64,000 bases of DNA from positions 3,346,048 through 3,410,047 of the forward strand of contig NZ_AP017560.1 in the NCBI RefSeq assembly GCF_003967015.1. Direction: 5' to 3'. Under the pieces are notes generated by a model, which saw nothing but the letters and a program-made list of their open reading frames with translations, searched no databases and was not told the origin of the DNA. A program made the position numbers and the translations under genes. Below, one piece after another: positions 25,893 through 34,906 of this stretch (positions are counted from its first letter, which is position 1; each line of letters opens with the position of its first letter). Origin of the DNA: Pseudanabaena sp. ABRG5-3. GTDB lineage: Bacteria > Cyanobacteriota > Cyanobacteriia > Pseudanabaenales > Pseudanabaenaceae.

Positions 25893-28562
25893 GTGACTGT
25901 TGCTGCTTCTGTTTCTTCGCCTGATGTTCAGCGTTCTACTGATTCGGGAATCTATATTACGATTCACGGTCACTTTTACCAGCCTCCGCGTGAAAATCCT
26001 TACCTCAATGCGATCGAGCGGCAAGAAAGCGCGGCTCCCTTTCATGACTGGAATGCGCGGATTCACCATGAGTGCTATCGTCCCAATGCATTCTCACGGA
26101 TCGAGCGTCATGATGGCAAAATCGTCAAGATTGTCAATAACTACGAGTACATGAGTTTCAACATGGGACCAACTCTGCTCTCATGGATGGAATTTCACGA
26201 TCGCGATACCTATCAAGCGATTCTCGATGCTGATAAACGCAGTGCCGATCGCCTTAATGGTCATGGCAATGCGATCGCGCAGGTATATAACCACATCATT
26301 TTGCCCCTAGCTAATTGGCGCGACAAGTTGACGCAAATTCGTTGGGGTAAAGCGGATTTTAAATCTCGATTTGGGCGTGATCCCGAAGGAATGTGGTTAG
26401 CGGAAACAGCCGTTGATTATGAGACTCTTGAAGCTTTAGTTCTAGAGGGGATTAAGTTTATTGTGCTTGCTCCATCGCAGGCTCAGCGATGTCGTCCCAT
26501 GCCCACCAAAGACAATCCCAATCCTGCATGGGAAGAGGTTGGTGGAGCGCAGATTGATCCTAATCGTCCCTACCGTTGCTACTTACGCCGCCATAACAAT
26601 ACTAAGGGGAATGTATCGGAACTTGGACAGTTCCATTTACCCCCCGATACCGATGCTTATATCGATGTATTTTTCTATGATGGACCAATTTCACGCGACA
26701 TGGGTTTTGGGGATCTCTTAGGCAGTTCCCACAATTTTGCTAAACGTCTCAGCCAAGCTGTCAGAAATGATAACCGTCCGCATCAAATGGTTTCCGTGGC
26801 AACTGATGGCGAAACCTTCGGACATCACAAGCATTTCACTGAGAAGACTCTCTCCTATGCCTTTGTGGAGGAATTCCCTAAGCGCGGCTGGACAGTGACC
26901 AATTACGCCCATTATTTGAGTCTATTCCAGCCCACCTACGAAGCAGAACTGAAATCTGTCACGGCTTGGAGTTGCGCCCACGGAGTCGATCGCTGGCAGG
27001 GTGGATGCACCTGTGGCGGCGAAGGATCAGGCTATCAGCAACTTTGGCGGCGACCTCTGCGCGAAAGTCTGAACTGGCTACGCGATCGCCTTGCGACGGT
27101 TTATGTGGATATCGGACGCAAGTATTTTAATGATCCTTGGGAAGCCCGCGATCGCTATATCGAAGTATTGCAATATTCATTGCGCGATAACATTCCTGAT
27201 CTTTCGCCAATTTTAGAAAAGTTCTTTGAGCAGCAATGTGGTAACAAGGTAACTTCCTCGGCACAGAGAATTGACGCTCTGCGCCTGTTGGAAATGCAAC
27301 GTCATGCCCTGTTGATGTTTACCAGTTGCGGTTGGTTCTTTGAGGAATTGTCGCGTCCTGAAACCGTGCAGATTTTACGCTATGCCGCTAGAGCGATCGA
27401 GCTAGCCGCCGATGTGGCTGGAGTTTTGCTAGAGGATGAATTTATTCATCGCATGGCAAAGGCTCCCAGTAATCTTGCTGAATTTAAAGATGGCGAAGGC
27501 GTTTATCGCAAACAGGTAATTACCAATCGCATTAGCCTCGCGCAGGTTGCGGCTCAATATGCCCTTAGTTCGACTCTTGGAAATTATGGGCGATCGCAAC
27601 AAATCTATTGCTACCAAATCCAACAGCAGGATTATCAACTGCAAAGGATTGGTTCGATGTCCTTAGCGATCGGGCAGATTCACTTAACTTCGCGGATTAC
27701 CCAAGAGTCGGTTAGTTATATTTTTGCAGTGCTGCATCTGGGCGGCGATGACTTCCATTGCTGCATTCAGCCCTTCACGGGACGACGCGAATATGAAGAG
27801 ATTAAGGCAACTCTCTTTAAAACCCTCAAACAAGCGAATACTGCGGCAGTGATCTTGGCGATGGCAAGTACATTTAGCGGTGAGCAGTTTAGTCTGCATC
27901 ATCTATTTGCGGAGGAACGCCATCGGATTCTGCAAATGCTTGCTGATGAGACATTGACCCGACTTGATCAGCTATATGAGCAAGTCTATCGCGATAATTA
28001 CGGAATATTAATTTCCTTCCGTCGTGACGATCTGCCTGTGCCACCTGAGCTGCAAGTAGCTGCTGATATCGTTCTCAACAATCGTCTTACTGAGGAACTG
28101 AAGAAACTGGAAACAGGAACATCATTACCGAATGTGGGACTAGATGCGGTGGCGATCGAGGCAATTAATCTCGGCTGTAAGTTTACCCATGTAGAAGATG
28201 CCAAGATTCTCGAAAAATATATTTTGAGACAGATTCAGGAACTCTCTAAGATTCAGGATCTCCATGAGAAGGGCTTATTTGATCGCCTCAATCAAATTGA
28301 GGAAGCCCTAGCGATTAGCGATCGCCTGAATCTAAAACTCAATCTCAATCTCTCACAGGAAGCCTTTCTGAATTATCTATTCAAAAGGATTGCACCCCAA
28401 TGTGTTCTCGCTAGACAGATTCTCGATTTAGAATCCGTTGAAAAACAACCAATTCACATTGAGATTAATCTCTGTGAAGGTATTTCTAATTTAGAGCTAC
28501 ATCAGTTAATTAATACCGCTAGTAAACTAGGAATTGCCACAGAAGCATGGCTTCACGCTTGA
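25893..28562 (+). CDS. GH57-like glycoside hydrolase with DUF3536
   Basis: 889 residues. The N-terminal ~300 residues are a family 57-type barrel: IHGHFYQPPRENPY, the EGMWLAETAVD strand with a probable nucleophile Glu, and VATDGETFGHH with a probable acid Asp. The C-terminal half is the DUF3536 type, largely helical. GH57 members are alpha-amylases, 4-alpha-glucanotransferases or branching enzymes; the substrate of this subfamily is not established. Start: GTG 25893 with AAGGGAAG 5-13 bases ahead. A cytosolic glycogen-related role is plausible. Its own transcript; two hairpins follow. Confidence 0.9.
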   Translation: MTVAASVSSPDVQRSTDSGIYITIHGHFYQPPRENPYLNAIERQESAAPFHDWNARIHHECYRPNAFSRIERHDGKIVKIVNNYEYMSFNMGPTLLSWMEFHDRDTYQAILDADKRSADRLNGHGNAIAQVYNHIILPLANWRDKLTQIRWGKADFKSRFGRDPEGMWLAETAVDYETLEALVLEGIKFIVLAPSQAQRCRPMPTKDNPNPAWEEVGGAQIDPNRPYRCYLRRHNNTKGNVSELGQFHLPPDTDAYIDVFFYDGPISRDMGFGDLLGSSHNFAKRLSQAVRNDNRPHQMVSVATDGETFGHHKHFTEKTLSYAFVEEFPKRGWTVTNYAHYLSLFQPTYEAELKSVTAWSCAHGVDRWQGGCTCGGEGSGYQQLWRRPLRESLNWLRDRLATVYVDIGRKYFNDPWEARDRYIEVLQYSLRDNIPDLSPILEKFFEQQCGNKVTSSAQRIDALRLLEMQRHALLMFTSCGWFFEELSRPETVQILRYAARAIELAADVAGVLLEDEFIHRMAKAPSNLAEFKDGEGVYRKQVITNRISLAQVAAQYALSSTLGNYGRSQQIYCYQIQQQDYQLQRIGSMSLAIGQIHLTSRITQESVSYIFAVLHLGGDDFHCCIQPFTGRREYEEIKATLFKTLKQANTAAVILAMASTFSGEQFSLHHLFAEERHRILQMLADETLTRLDQLYEQVYRDNYGILISFRRDDLPVPPELQVAADIVLNNRLTEELKKLETGTSLPNVGLDAVAIEAINLGCKFTHVEDAKILEKYILRQIQELSKIQDLHEKGLFDRLNQIEEALAISDRLNLKLNLNLSQEAFLNYLFKRIAPQCVLARQILDLESVEKQPIHIEINLCEGISNLELHQLINTASKLGIATEAWLHA

Positions 28563-28580
28563 TCTAACTGAACGCAGACG

Positions 28581-28662
28581 TTTTTTGAGAGAGGGTTTGC
28601 GTAACAAACCCTCTCTCAAAAAACAAAAGTAAAAGCCTTGCTAAGCAAGGCTTTTACTTTTG
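28581..28662. terminator. Two adjacent perfect palindromes after GH57-like gene
   Basis: A 19-bp stem (28581-28599 with 28605-28623, 5-base loop) with TTTTTT/AAAAAA at its base, immediately followed by an 18-bp stem (28624-28641 with 28645-28662, TAA loop). They start 18 bases after the stop. The rest of the gap to gltX (~150 bases) holds nothing recognised. Confidence 0.7.
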
Positions 28663-28813
28663 GGCTTAAAATTTGCCAGCTTAACCCGAACTGACGTTAA
28701 CTGACGAGATGCAGCGCAAAACACTGCGTCTCGGCTTTGGGGCTTATAACAGTTTTCTTCGACACAGTAACGTGATATGAAGGATAATCGGATTTTATAA
28801 CGTTTACAAATTC

Positions 28814-30250
28814 ATGTCTGTTCGAGTTCGTATTGCACCAAGTCCAACGGGTAACTTACACATAGGCACTGCCCGCACGGCTGTATTTAATTGGCTGTAT
28901 GCCCGTCATAACGAGGGGACATTTATCCTCAGAATCGAAGATACCGATCGCGAAAGATCTAAGGATGAGTACACCCAAAATATTCTGGAGGGCTTGGCTT
29001 GGCTTGGGATCAATTTTGACGAAGGGCCATTTTTTCAAACCCAACGTAGCGATCGCTATATTGCGTCAGTGCAAAAACTCCTCGCTGAAAAGAAAGCCTA
29101 CTTTTGCTACTGCACTGAAGCTGAGTTAGAGGCAATGCGTGAAGCCCAAAAAGCCAATAAACAAGCCCCTCGCTACGACAATCGCCATCGCCATCTTACC
29201 GATGAACAACGTCAAGCCTTTGAAGCCGAGGGTCGTCGTCCTGTAGTTCGCTTCATCATCGAAGAACCACGCACGATCGCATGGAATGACCTAGTACGCG
29301 GCACGGTGTCTTGGAGTAGCAGTGACCTCGGTGGTGATATGGTCATTGCCCGTGTCGATGAGCAAGGCAATATTGGCTTACCTCTGTATAACTTTGCGGT
29401 GGTTGTAGATGATATTGACATGCAGATCACCCAAGTTATTCGTGGTGAAGATCATATTGCAAATACTGCTAAGCAAATTCTGATTTATGAAGCTTTAGGT
29501 GCAACCCCTCCTCAGTTTGGTCATACACCATTAATCCTCAATCAGCAGGGTGCAAAAATTTCTAAACGGGATGGCGCAACTTCTGTTTGGGAATTTCGGA
29601 ATATGGGCTATATTCCTGAAGCCTTTAATAACTACATGGTGCTCTTGGGATGGTCGCCTAGCGATGGCAAAGAGTTATTCACATTGCAAGAAGCTTCGCA
29701 AATCTTTAGTTTTGATCGCGTCAATAAGGCAGGGGCAAAATTTGATTGGGATAAATTGAATTGGATTAATAGCCAATATCTACATTCTTTGCCGATTGAA
29801 GATGTTTGCGATCGCCTTACTCCCTTTCTCAAAGAAGCTGGCTATGATCTAGAATCCGTTGATCGTCAATGGTTGCTGGACTTGACCAAATTGATTGCGC
29901 CAAGTTTAACTCTATTGACTGATGCCGCTACGATTAGCAAGTTCTTCTTCACCGAATTTGAGGACTACACCGAAGAGGCAAAGGCAACTCTGCAAGGTGA
30001 GTCGATTTCAGGTATTATCACAGCACTAATTGATGCTCTTAAGGAAACTGCGGAACTAGATGTTGATAGTGCAGGCGAAGTCCTGAAAAAAGTCATGAAG
30101 TCTCAGGGTGTGAAAAAAGGTGCAGTGATGAAGCCATTACGGGCTGCTCTCACAGGCGATCTGCATGGACCTGAAATCCTCCCAACCTTTGTTCTGCTCC
30201 ACCGCAAAGGTTTAGCCTTATCTCGCTTACAAAGAGCCTTAACTGCATAA
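28814..30250 (+). CDS. gltX: Glutamate--tRNA ligase
   Basis: 478 residues, class I aminoacyl-tRNA synthetase. Supplies Glu-tRNA for protein synthesis and, in cyanobacteria, for chlorophyll and phycobilin precursor ALA via glutamyl-tRNA reductase. HIGH motif appears as HIGTA (near 17), KMSKS as KISKRDG (near 246). The EDTDRERS, RGEDHIANT and C-terminal anticodon-binding helical region (TLQGESISGI to VLLHRKG) are family features. Length typical for the non-discriminating or discriminating type; specificity cannot be judged. Single gene, ended by a 17-bp stem. Confidence 0.97.
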   Translation: MSVRVRIAPSPTGNLHIGTARTAVFNWLYARHNEGTFILRIEDTDRERSKDEYTQNILEGLAWLGINFDEGPFFQTQRSDRYIASVQKLLAEKKAYFCYCTEAELEAMREAQKANKQAPRYDNRHRHLTDEQRQAFEAEGRRPVVRFIIEEPRTIAWNDLVRGTVSWSSSDLGGDMVIARVDEQGNIGLPLYNFAVVVDDIDMQITQVIRGEDHIANTAKQILIYEALGATPPQFGHTPLILNQQGAKISKRDGATSVWEFRNMGYIPEAFNNYMVLLGWSPSDGKELFTLQEASQIFSFDRVNKAGAKFDWDKLNWINSQYLHSLPIEDVCDRLTPFLKEAGYDLESVDRQWLLDLTKLIAPSLTLLTDAATISKFFFTEFEDYTEEAKATLQGESISGIITALIDALKETAELDVDSAGEVLKKVMKSQGVKKGAVMKPLRAALTGDLHGPEILPTFVLLHRKGLALSRLQRALTA

Positions 30251-30255
30251 AACAA

Positions 30256-30292
30256 GAAGAGGATAGCGGCGCTAAGCGCCGCTATCCTCTTC
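30256..30292. terminator. 17-bp perfect stem with TAA loop after gltX
   Basis: Arms 30256-30272 and 30276-30292. Starts six bases after the stop of gltX; also downstream of the convergent VanZ-like gene, so it may serve both. Confidence 0.65.
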
Positions 30293-30315
30293 CTTACTGC
30301 TAGAGCGCCAATGTT

Positions 30316-30687
30316 CTAGGTGGATTTTGGCTTTTGTATTTCCGCTAGGACATAACCAATCACAATACCCGTAAAACTTGCAACCAAATCACCAATATCA
30401 AAAGTGCGATTGGGAGAAAGCGACTGGCACAATTCTTCAACAACAGTAAAGACCACAAATAATATTGGAAACAAAGGTAGTGACCAGTTCCAAAATTTGA
30501 TGGTACGCCTATTTCCAGCCAGTTGTCCTAAAAAAGTCGCTAACCCATAGAGAAATACATGACCTGCTTTATCATTCTTGGTTAGATATTCTGGTAGAGC
30601 ATGGTTATAGGCAAGCACGATGATCAATGTAAATACAATCAAGTAAATTACAGCTAGAATTTTCCAGACTAACTTTTGAGATTTCAT
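30316..30687 (-). CDS. VanZ-like membrane protein
   Basis: 123 residues with four membrane segments. Family features: NDKAGHVFLYGLATFLG, VVEELCQSLSPNRTFDIGDLVASFTGIVIG. The original VanZ gives teicoplanin resistance; most members are of unknown function. Located in the inner membrane. Single gene between gltX and sbcC. Confidence 0.88.
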   Translation of the reverse strand: MKSQKLVWKILAVIYLIVFTLIIVLAYNHALPEYLTKNDKAGHVFLYGLATFLGQLAGNRRTIKFWNWSLPLFPILFVVFTVVEELCQSLSPNRTFDIGDLVASFTGIVIGYVLAEIQKPKST

Positions 30688-30844
30688 GGTGGAGATTTGG
30701 GAAAAGGGAAGATAGGAGCCTGCTAACTTATGGAATTAGCGATCGCTTATATAGTTCCCAATTAGTTTAAGCAACTGTAAAACTTGAGTCATCTCTTTCG
30801 CAAAAAACAAAAGAATAGCGACATTTCGTGTTGCCATTTCTTTG

Positions 30845-33800
30845 TTAGATTCTAACCAATTCTGAGCCATTAATAGATTTACGCACATGGATTTGGGTGG
30901 GCAATCGCTCGGCTAAGGATTGGATATGAGTAATTACACCGATTAAGCGATCCTGTTGGCGTAAGGATTCGAGAATTTGGGTGACGCTTTCGAGGGTTTC
31001 ACTGTCGAGCGTGCCGAAACCTTCATCAAGGAAGAGGCTACCCAGTTCGATACCCATTGATAATTTTTCCGATAGAGCCAGTGCCATTGACAGGGAAGCC
31101 GCAAAGGTTTCACCACCTGAGAGGGTGCGTACACGCCGCTTTTCGCCACCATTCCAATTATCCGCTACCCAATAATCACCACTTTCTATTTGGAGAATGT
31201 AGCGATCTTCTGAAAGCTGTTGTAACAGAACTGAAGCACGGTTAGCGAGTTCCTGTTGCAGACTATCGAGAATATATTCCTGAAAGCGATTGGATTGCAA
31301 GTCTTGGGCGAGGGTATGATAGGTTTGCTCTTGCGCCTGTAAAGCAGATTTACGCTCTTCAAGTTCCTGTGATTCTTGGCGTTTTTGGTGGGCTTGCTCT
31401 AGCCATGCTTTGATGGAGGCGCGATTTTCGCTAGCTAGCTGTAAGGACTCTGCGAATTGTTGAGATTCCTCACGCAATTTAGCGATCGCCTGTTCATCAG
31501 TAGTTCGCTCAGCAATGGACTCTGCAAACATTTGTAAGCGCGTAGTTAAATCCTGCTCTTGACGCTGATAGTTGTCGATTTGCTGTTGCCAAGCATCCAT
31601 TTGCGATCGCGCAGTTTGTGCAGCCAGAAATTCTAATTCAGTAAAGTTAATCGAATTAAGTTCTTCTTGCCAATGAGATTCCTGTTGAGATTGTTCAGCA
31701 ATGGCGAGATCGTGATTTTCTTGAGCCTTAGTTGCCGCTTCCTCACGTTTAGCAAAGGTTTCACGGGCTTGTTGATATTTGCTTTCGATAGTTTTGAGGC
31801 GATCGCTTAGTTCCGTCTTTGCTTGCACAATACTTTGACGCAAGGATTCATAAGTCTTGCCATTGGTAATTTTTTCCAGCCTTTGCGAAATTTCCTGTAG
31901 TTGCGATTCTCTGAGGACTTTTTCCTGTGATGATTTATCAAATTCCGTTTGGGCTAATTGCAGATTTTCTTGACTAGTTTTAAGCTTGTTTTCGGTATTT
32001 TGAGAAGCGATCGCCATTTCCTTTTGTTCGGCTATTAGCTTGAGGTATGAAGCCTCTTGAGCTTCGAGTACTTGGCGATCGCGTAGAATATCTGTTGCTT
32101 GCCAATCTGACTTAAGAACTTGATCAATCTGTTTTTGTAATTTGGCAAGTTGCAATTCTAAGTCATCAATTTCCTGAGTTTGAGTCTGCAATTGTTGCTG
32201 TGATGCTTCCAGACTAGCCTCAATTTTTGCCTTATCCTGTAATAACTTTGCTAACTGACGCTCAATGACTTCTTTCTGTTTTACTAATGCTGTCGTATCA
32301 ATTAATTCTAATTCTGGAAGTTCAGACAATCCCTCTTTACTATAAAGATGATTACACACGGGGCAGTTATCGCCATCATGCAATTCGGCGCGTAGGGCAT
32401 TAGCGTGACTAGTTTGTAAGGCTTGCAGGTTAGAAATTTCCGCTTCTTTGAGAGCTTTACTCGCGACTTGAAAATCATTTTCAGCCTTAGCGATCGCCTG
32501 TTGTGCTTTCTCTAGTTGTTGCGTATATTTCTGAATCTCCGTTTGATATTGGGTTGATTTTTGCTGCTGTTTCGTCAAATTACCTTGCAAAATCTGCCAT
32601 TGTGTAAGCGGCTCGACGACTTGACGCAATTGTTCGAGTCTAGTGGGTTCGTACTGAGAATTTTTAAGAGCAACTTCAAGGCTTTGCAAATTTTGCCTAT
32701 TAGCTTGCAAGTCTGATTCGGCATGAGTTACAGCCTTAGTTGCTTTTTGGAGAACTTGCGATCGCTCTTGCAAATTCTGATCAGCACGTTTTAACTCAGC
32801 TTCCGATTGTTGTTGCTGTGTATGTAGAGATTCCGCCAGAGCTAGATTGCGCTCTTGAATCTCGATCTGACTTTGGGCGGCAACCTGCTCTGTGCGCGAT
32901 TGTTCATAGGCTTGTTGCTGCTGATCGAGATCCAGCCTAGAAATTTCTAGCTGTTTCTTGGTGCTTGCAAGATCAGCGATCGCAGTTTCTACTCGCTTAC
33001 GTGCAGTCTGGAGGACTGTCCAAGTTCCCATAATCGAATTTGCTAATTGAGCATTTCGTAATTGATTTTCTACAACTTGGATTTGCGATGCTTCCTGCTG
33101 CAATTGTGCTAATTTCTCAGAGATCTGCTGATATTGCTGGATTTGACCAAAGAGCCTTTCCTCCACTTCTAAGAGCTTCTGACTTTGCTTTGCTTGCAGA
33201 TCCAATTCAGGTATTAAAATTTCTAGATTCGCTAACTCTAATTGTTGCGCTTCCACTTCCTCTTGAGTTGGGGCTTGCATTCCTTCAAGGACTTTATCTA
33301 AGCCTTCACGCTCTGCTCTATAGCGACTAGTGCGATCGCTTGCCTCCTTCCGCATTTGCTCAAATATTTGAAATCCTGCCAACTGCCTTAGAATCTCGCG
33401 TCGTTTACCCGCCTCACCCTTGAGGAATTCATCAAACTGTCCCTGCGGCAAAATGATCACACGGATAAAAGTCTCAAAGTCCATACCGATGATGTCTTCT
33501 ACCTTTTGCGTGCGATCGCACCTTTCCCATTCCCCATCAATTAATTGATCAAACAGAAATTTCTTCTCATCGGTTTTGCCACGATTGCGCCAAGTTCGCA
33601 ATACCCGATATTCCGTTTGCCGCATCTCAAACCGAAATTCTACTTTTAGCTGGGTCGCGCCTTGGCTGACTAATTCCTTTGATGAATTGGGCTTATTGGC
33701 AACCTTGTCATACAGCGCAAAGGTAATCGCATCCAATAGCGAAGTTTTCCCTGCACCCGTTGCGCCTGTAATCGCAAACAAATCAAGGCTCGTAAAATCT

Positions 33801-33859
33801 AATACTTGACGAGTACGAAAACTGGTAAATCCTTCGACAATTAACTCAAGGGGACGCAT
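30845..33859 (-). CDS. sbcC: Exonuclease SbcCD subunit C
   Basis: 1004 residues, Rad50-type ATPase. Walker A GATGAGKTS (residues 32-40), long coiled-coil arms with Gln-rich heptads, a zinc-hook CPVC at ~498-501, and at the C-terminus the ABC signature LSGGETFAASL followed by Walker B LFLDEGFGTLD. With SbcD it forms the nuclease that cuts hairpins and cruciforms and processes blocked DNA ends. Because this window is full of long perfect palindromes, its substrate is well represented. Usually in an operon with sbcD; here a Uma2 gene on the opposite strand lies between them. Confidence 0.96.
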   Translation of the reverse strand: MRPLELIVEGFTSFRTRQVLDFTSLDLFAITGATGAGKTSLLDAITFALYDKVANKPNSSKELVSQGATQLKVEFRFEMRQTEYRVLRTWRNRGKTDEKKFLFDQLIDGEWERCDRTQKVEDIIGMDFETFIRVIILPQGQFDEFLKGEAGKRREILRQLAGFQIFEQMRKEASDRTSRYRAEREGLDKVLEGMQAPTQEEVEAQQLELANLEILIPELDLQAKQSQKLLEVEERLFGQIQQYQQISEKLAQLQQEASQIQVVENQLRNAQLANSIMGTWTVLQTARKRVETAIADLASTKKQLEISRLDLDQQQQAYEQSRTEQVAAQSQIEIQERNLALAESLHTQQQQSEAELKRADQNLQERSQVLQKATKAVTHAESDLQANRQNLQSLEVALKNSQYEPTRLEQLRQVVEPLTQWQILQGNLTKQQQKSTQYQTEIQKYTQQLEKAQQAIAKAENDFQVASKALKEAEISNLQALQTSHANALRAELHDGDNCPVCNHLYSKEGLSELPELELIDTTALVKQKEVIERQLAKLLQDKAKIEASLEASQQQLQTQTQEIDDLELQLAKLQKQIDQVLKSDWQATDILRDRQVLEAQEASYLKLIAEQKEMAIASQNTENKLKTSQENLQLAQTEFDKSSQEKVLRESQLQEISQRLEKITNGKTYESLRQSIVQAKTELSDRLKTIESKYQQARETFAKREEAATKAQENHDLAIAEQSQQESHWQEELNSINFTELEFLAAQTARSQMDAWQQQIDNYQRQEQDLTTRLQMFAESIAERTTDEQAIAKLREESQQFAESLQLASENRASIKAWLEQAHQKRQESQELEERKSALQAQEQTYHTLAQDLQSNRFQEYILDSLQQELANRASVLLQQLSEDRYILQIESGDYWVADNWNGGEKRRVRTLSGGETFAASLSMALALSEKLSMGIELGSLFLDEGFGTLDSETLESVTQILESLRQQDRLIGVITHIQSLAERLPTQIHVRKSINGSELVRI

Positions 33860-33913
33860 CGGGAAACTCCATGTAGAATAGCAATAATCAATTAGTCATT
33901 TACTCAAAAAACA

Positions 33914-34867
33914 ATGACGCAAGCGATCGCACCAATACTTAATCTTAATCAAACTGACTCTGGGCAAATCGCGACTAACTCAGTCCAACCTGAAGTACTC
34001 CAAGCGATCGCCAAAGCCAAAGCCAAGCCTGAAATCGTTTGGGAATCTTTGCCTAAAAATTTTATCCTACCCGATGATCCTGTGGAAAGCATTGCTCAGC
34101 CTCTTCTCGCCGCCGCCCTCAATGACAGCTTAGAAATCGCCAAACTTGTCACGCCAGAGCGCATTGTTGCCTCAAATATGGCGCTAGTGGTTAGAATCAA
34201 TCAAAAGACCATCGTGAAAGCCCCCGATTGGTTCTATGTTGCCAAAGTAAATTCCACTTGGAAAAATGTGATCCGCCGCAGCTATAGCCCCCATATTGAC
34301 GGAGATACCCCTGCGATCGCGATGGAGTTTCTCTCCGAAGAGGAAACAGGGGAATATTCCACCCGTCCCACCTATCCCTACGGCAAGATGTATTTCTACG
34401 AGCAAATTTTGCAAATTCCGATTTACGTGATTTTCGATCCTGAAGATGGACGCTTAGAAATTCGTCAATTAGACGCTTCGGGTAAATATATTTTGCAATC
34501 CCTCGATGAAAATGGTCGCTACTTCATCGAGTCCATCGGCTTATATCTTGGCACATGGTATGGCACAAGGCTCGATCAGACTTTTCATTGGCTACGATGG
34601 TGGGACAATGCAGGTAATTTACTACTCTGGGGAACAGAAAAACTTGCCCAAGAGCGACAATTACTCGAAGCCGAAAAACAACGCGCCGAAGCTGAAAAAC
34701 AACGGGCTGAAACCGAAAAACAACGCGCCGAAGCTGAAAAACAACGGGCCGAAACCGAAAAACAACGCGCTGAAGCTGAAAAACAACGGGCCGAAACCGA
34801 AAAACAACGGGCTGATGATGCCGAGCAAGAAATACTACGCTTAAGACAACTGTTAGCCGAAAAATAA
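33914..34867 (+). CDS. Uma2-family protein with coiled-coil repeat tail
   Basis: 317 residues. Residues ~40-220 form a Uma2 (DUF820) domain, of the PD-(D/E)xK nuclease superfamily common in cyanobacteria: DTPAIAMEFLSEEE, KMYFYEQILQIPIYVIFDPEDGRLEI. The C-terminal ~65 residues are heptad repeats (AEKQRAE alternating with TEKQRAE, seven units), then a final helix ILRLRQLLAE. Probably cytosolic. Function of the family is not established. Placed in reverse between sbcC and sbcD, with ~40-55-base gaps on both sides. Confidence 0.88.
   Translation: MTQAIAPILNLNQTDSGQIATNSVQPEVLQAIAKAKAKPEIVWESLPKNFILPDDPVESIAQPLLAAALNDSLEIAKLVTPERIVASNMALVVRINQKTIVKAPDWFYVAKVNSTWKNVIRRSYSPHIDGDTPAIAMEFLSEEETGEYSTRPTYPYGKMYFYEQILQIPIYVIFDPEDGRLEIRQLDASGKYILQSLDENGRYFIESIGLYLGTWYGTRLDQTFHWLRWWDNAGNLLLWGTEKLAQERQLLEAEKQRAEAEKQRAETEKQRAEAEKQRAETEKQRAEAEKQRAETEKQRADDAEQEILRLRQLLAEK
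34666..34812 (+). repeat. 21-bp tandem repeat coding heptads in Uma2 gene
   Basis: About seven 21-base units encoding (A/T)EKQRA(E/D). Alternation of Ala and Thr codons gives a 42-base higher-order period, so it grew by duplication of pairs. Copy number is likely to vary between strains. Confidence 0.9.
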
Positions 34868-34906
34868 GATTTTGAAAGAATTGCAAGGCAATTCTTTCAA
34901 AATCTT
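34866..34906. terminator. 19-bp perfect stem between convergent Uma2 and sbcD
   Basis: Arms 34866-34884 and 34888-34906 with an AAG loop. The left arm begins on the last base of the Uma2 stop (34865-34867), the right ends at the sbcD stop. Bidirectional terminator by position. Confidence 0.65.

Noticed and set aside
25794-26069. 91-aa minus-strand ORF over the GH57-like start
   Set aside because: Shadow of the GH57-like N-terminus; covers its promoter and SD.
34666-34812. Regular repeat that might be taken for a CRISPR array
   Set aside because: Units are contiguous 21-mers coding for heptads without spacers.
34524-34886. Antisense and +1 frame ORFs over the Uma2 repeat region (34506-34844 and 34524-34886), with periodic sequence
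   Set aside because: They are shadows of the 21-base tandem repeat, which leaves all frames open; no start signal or homology.
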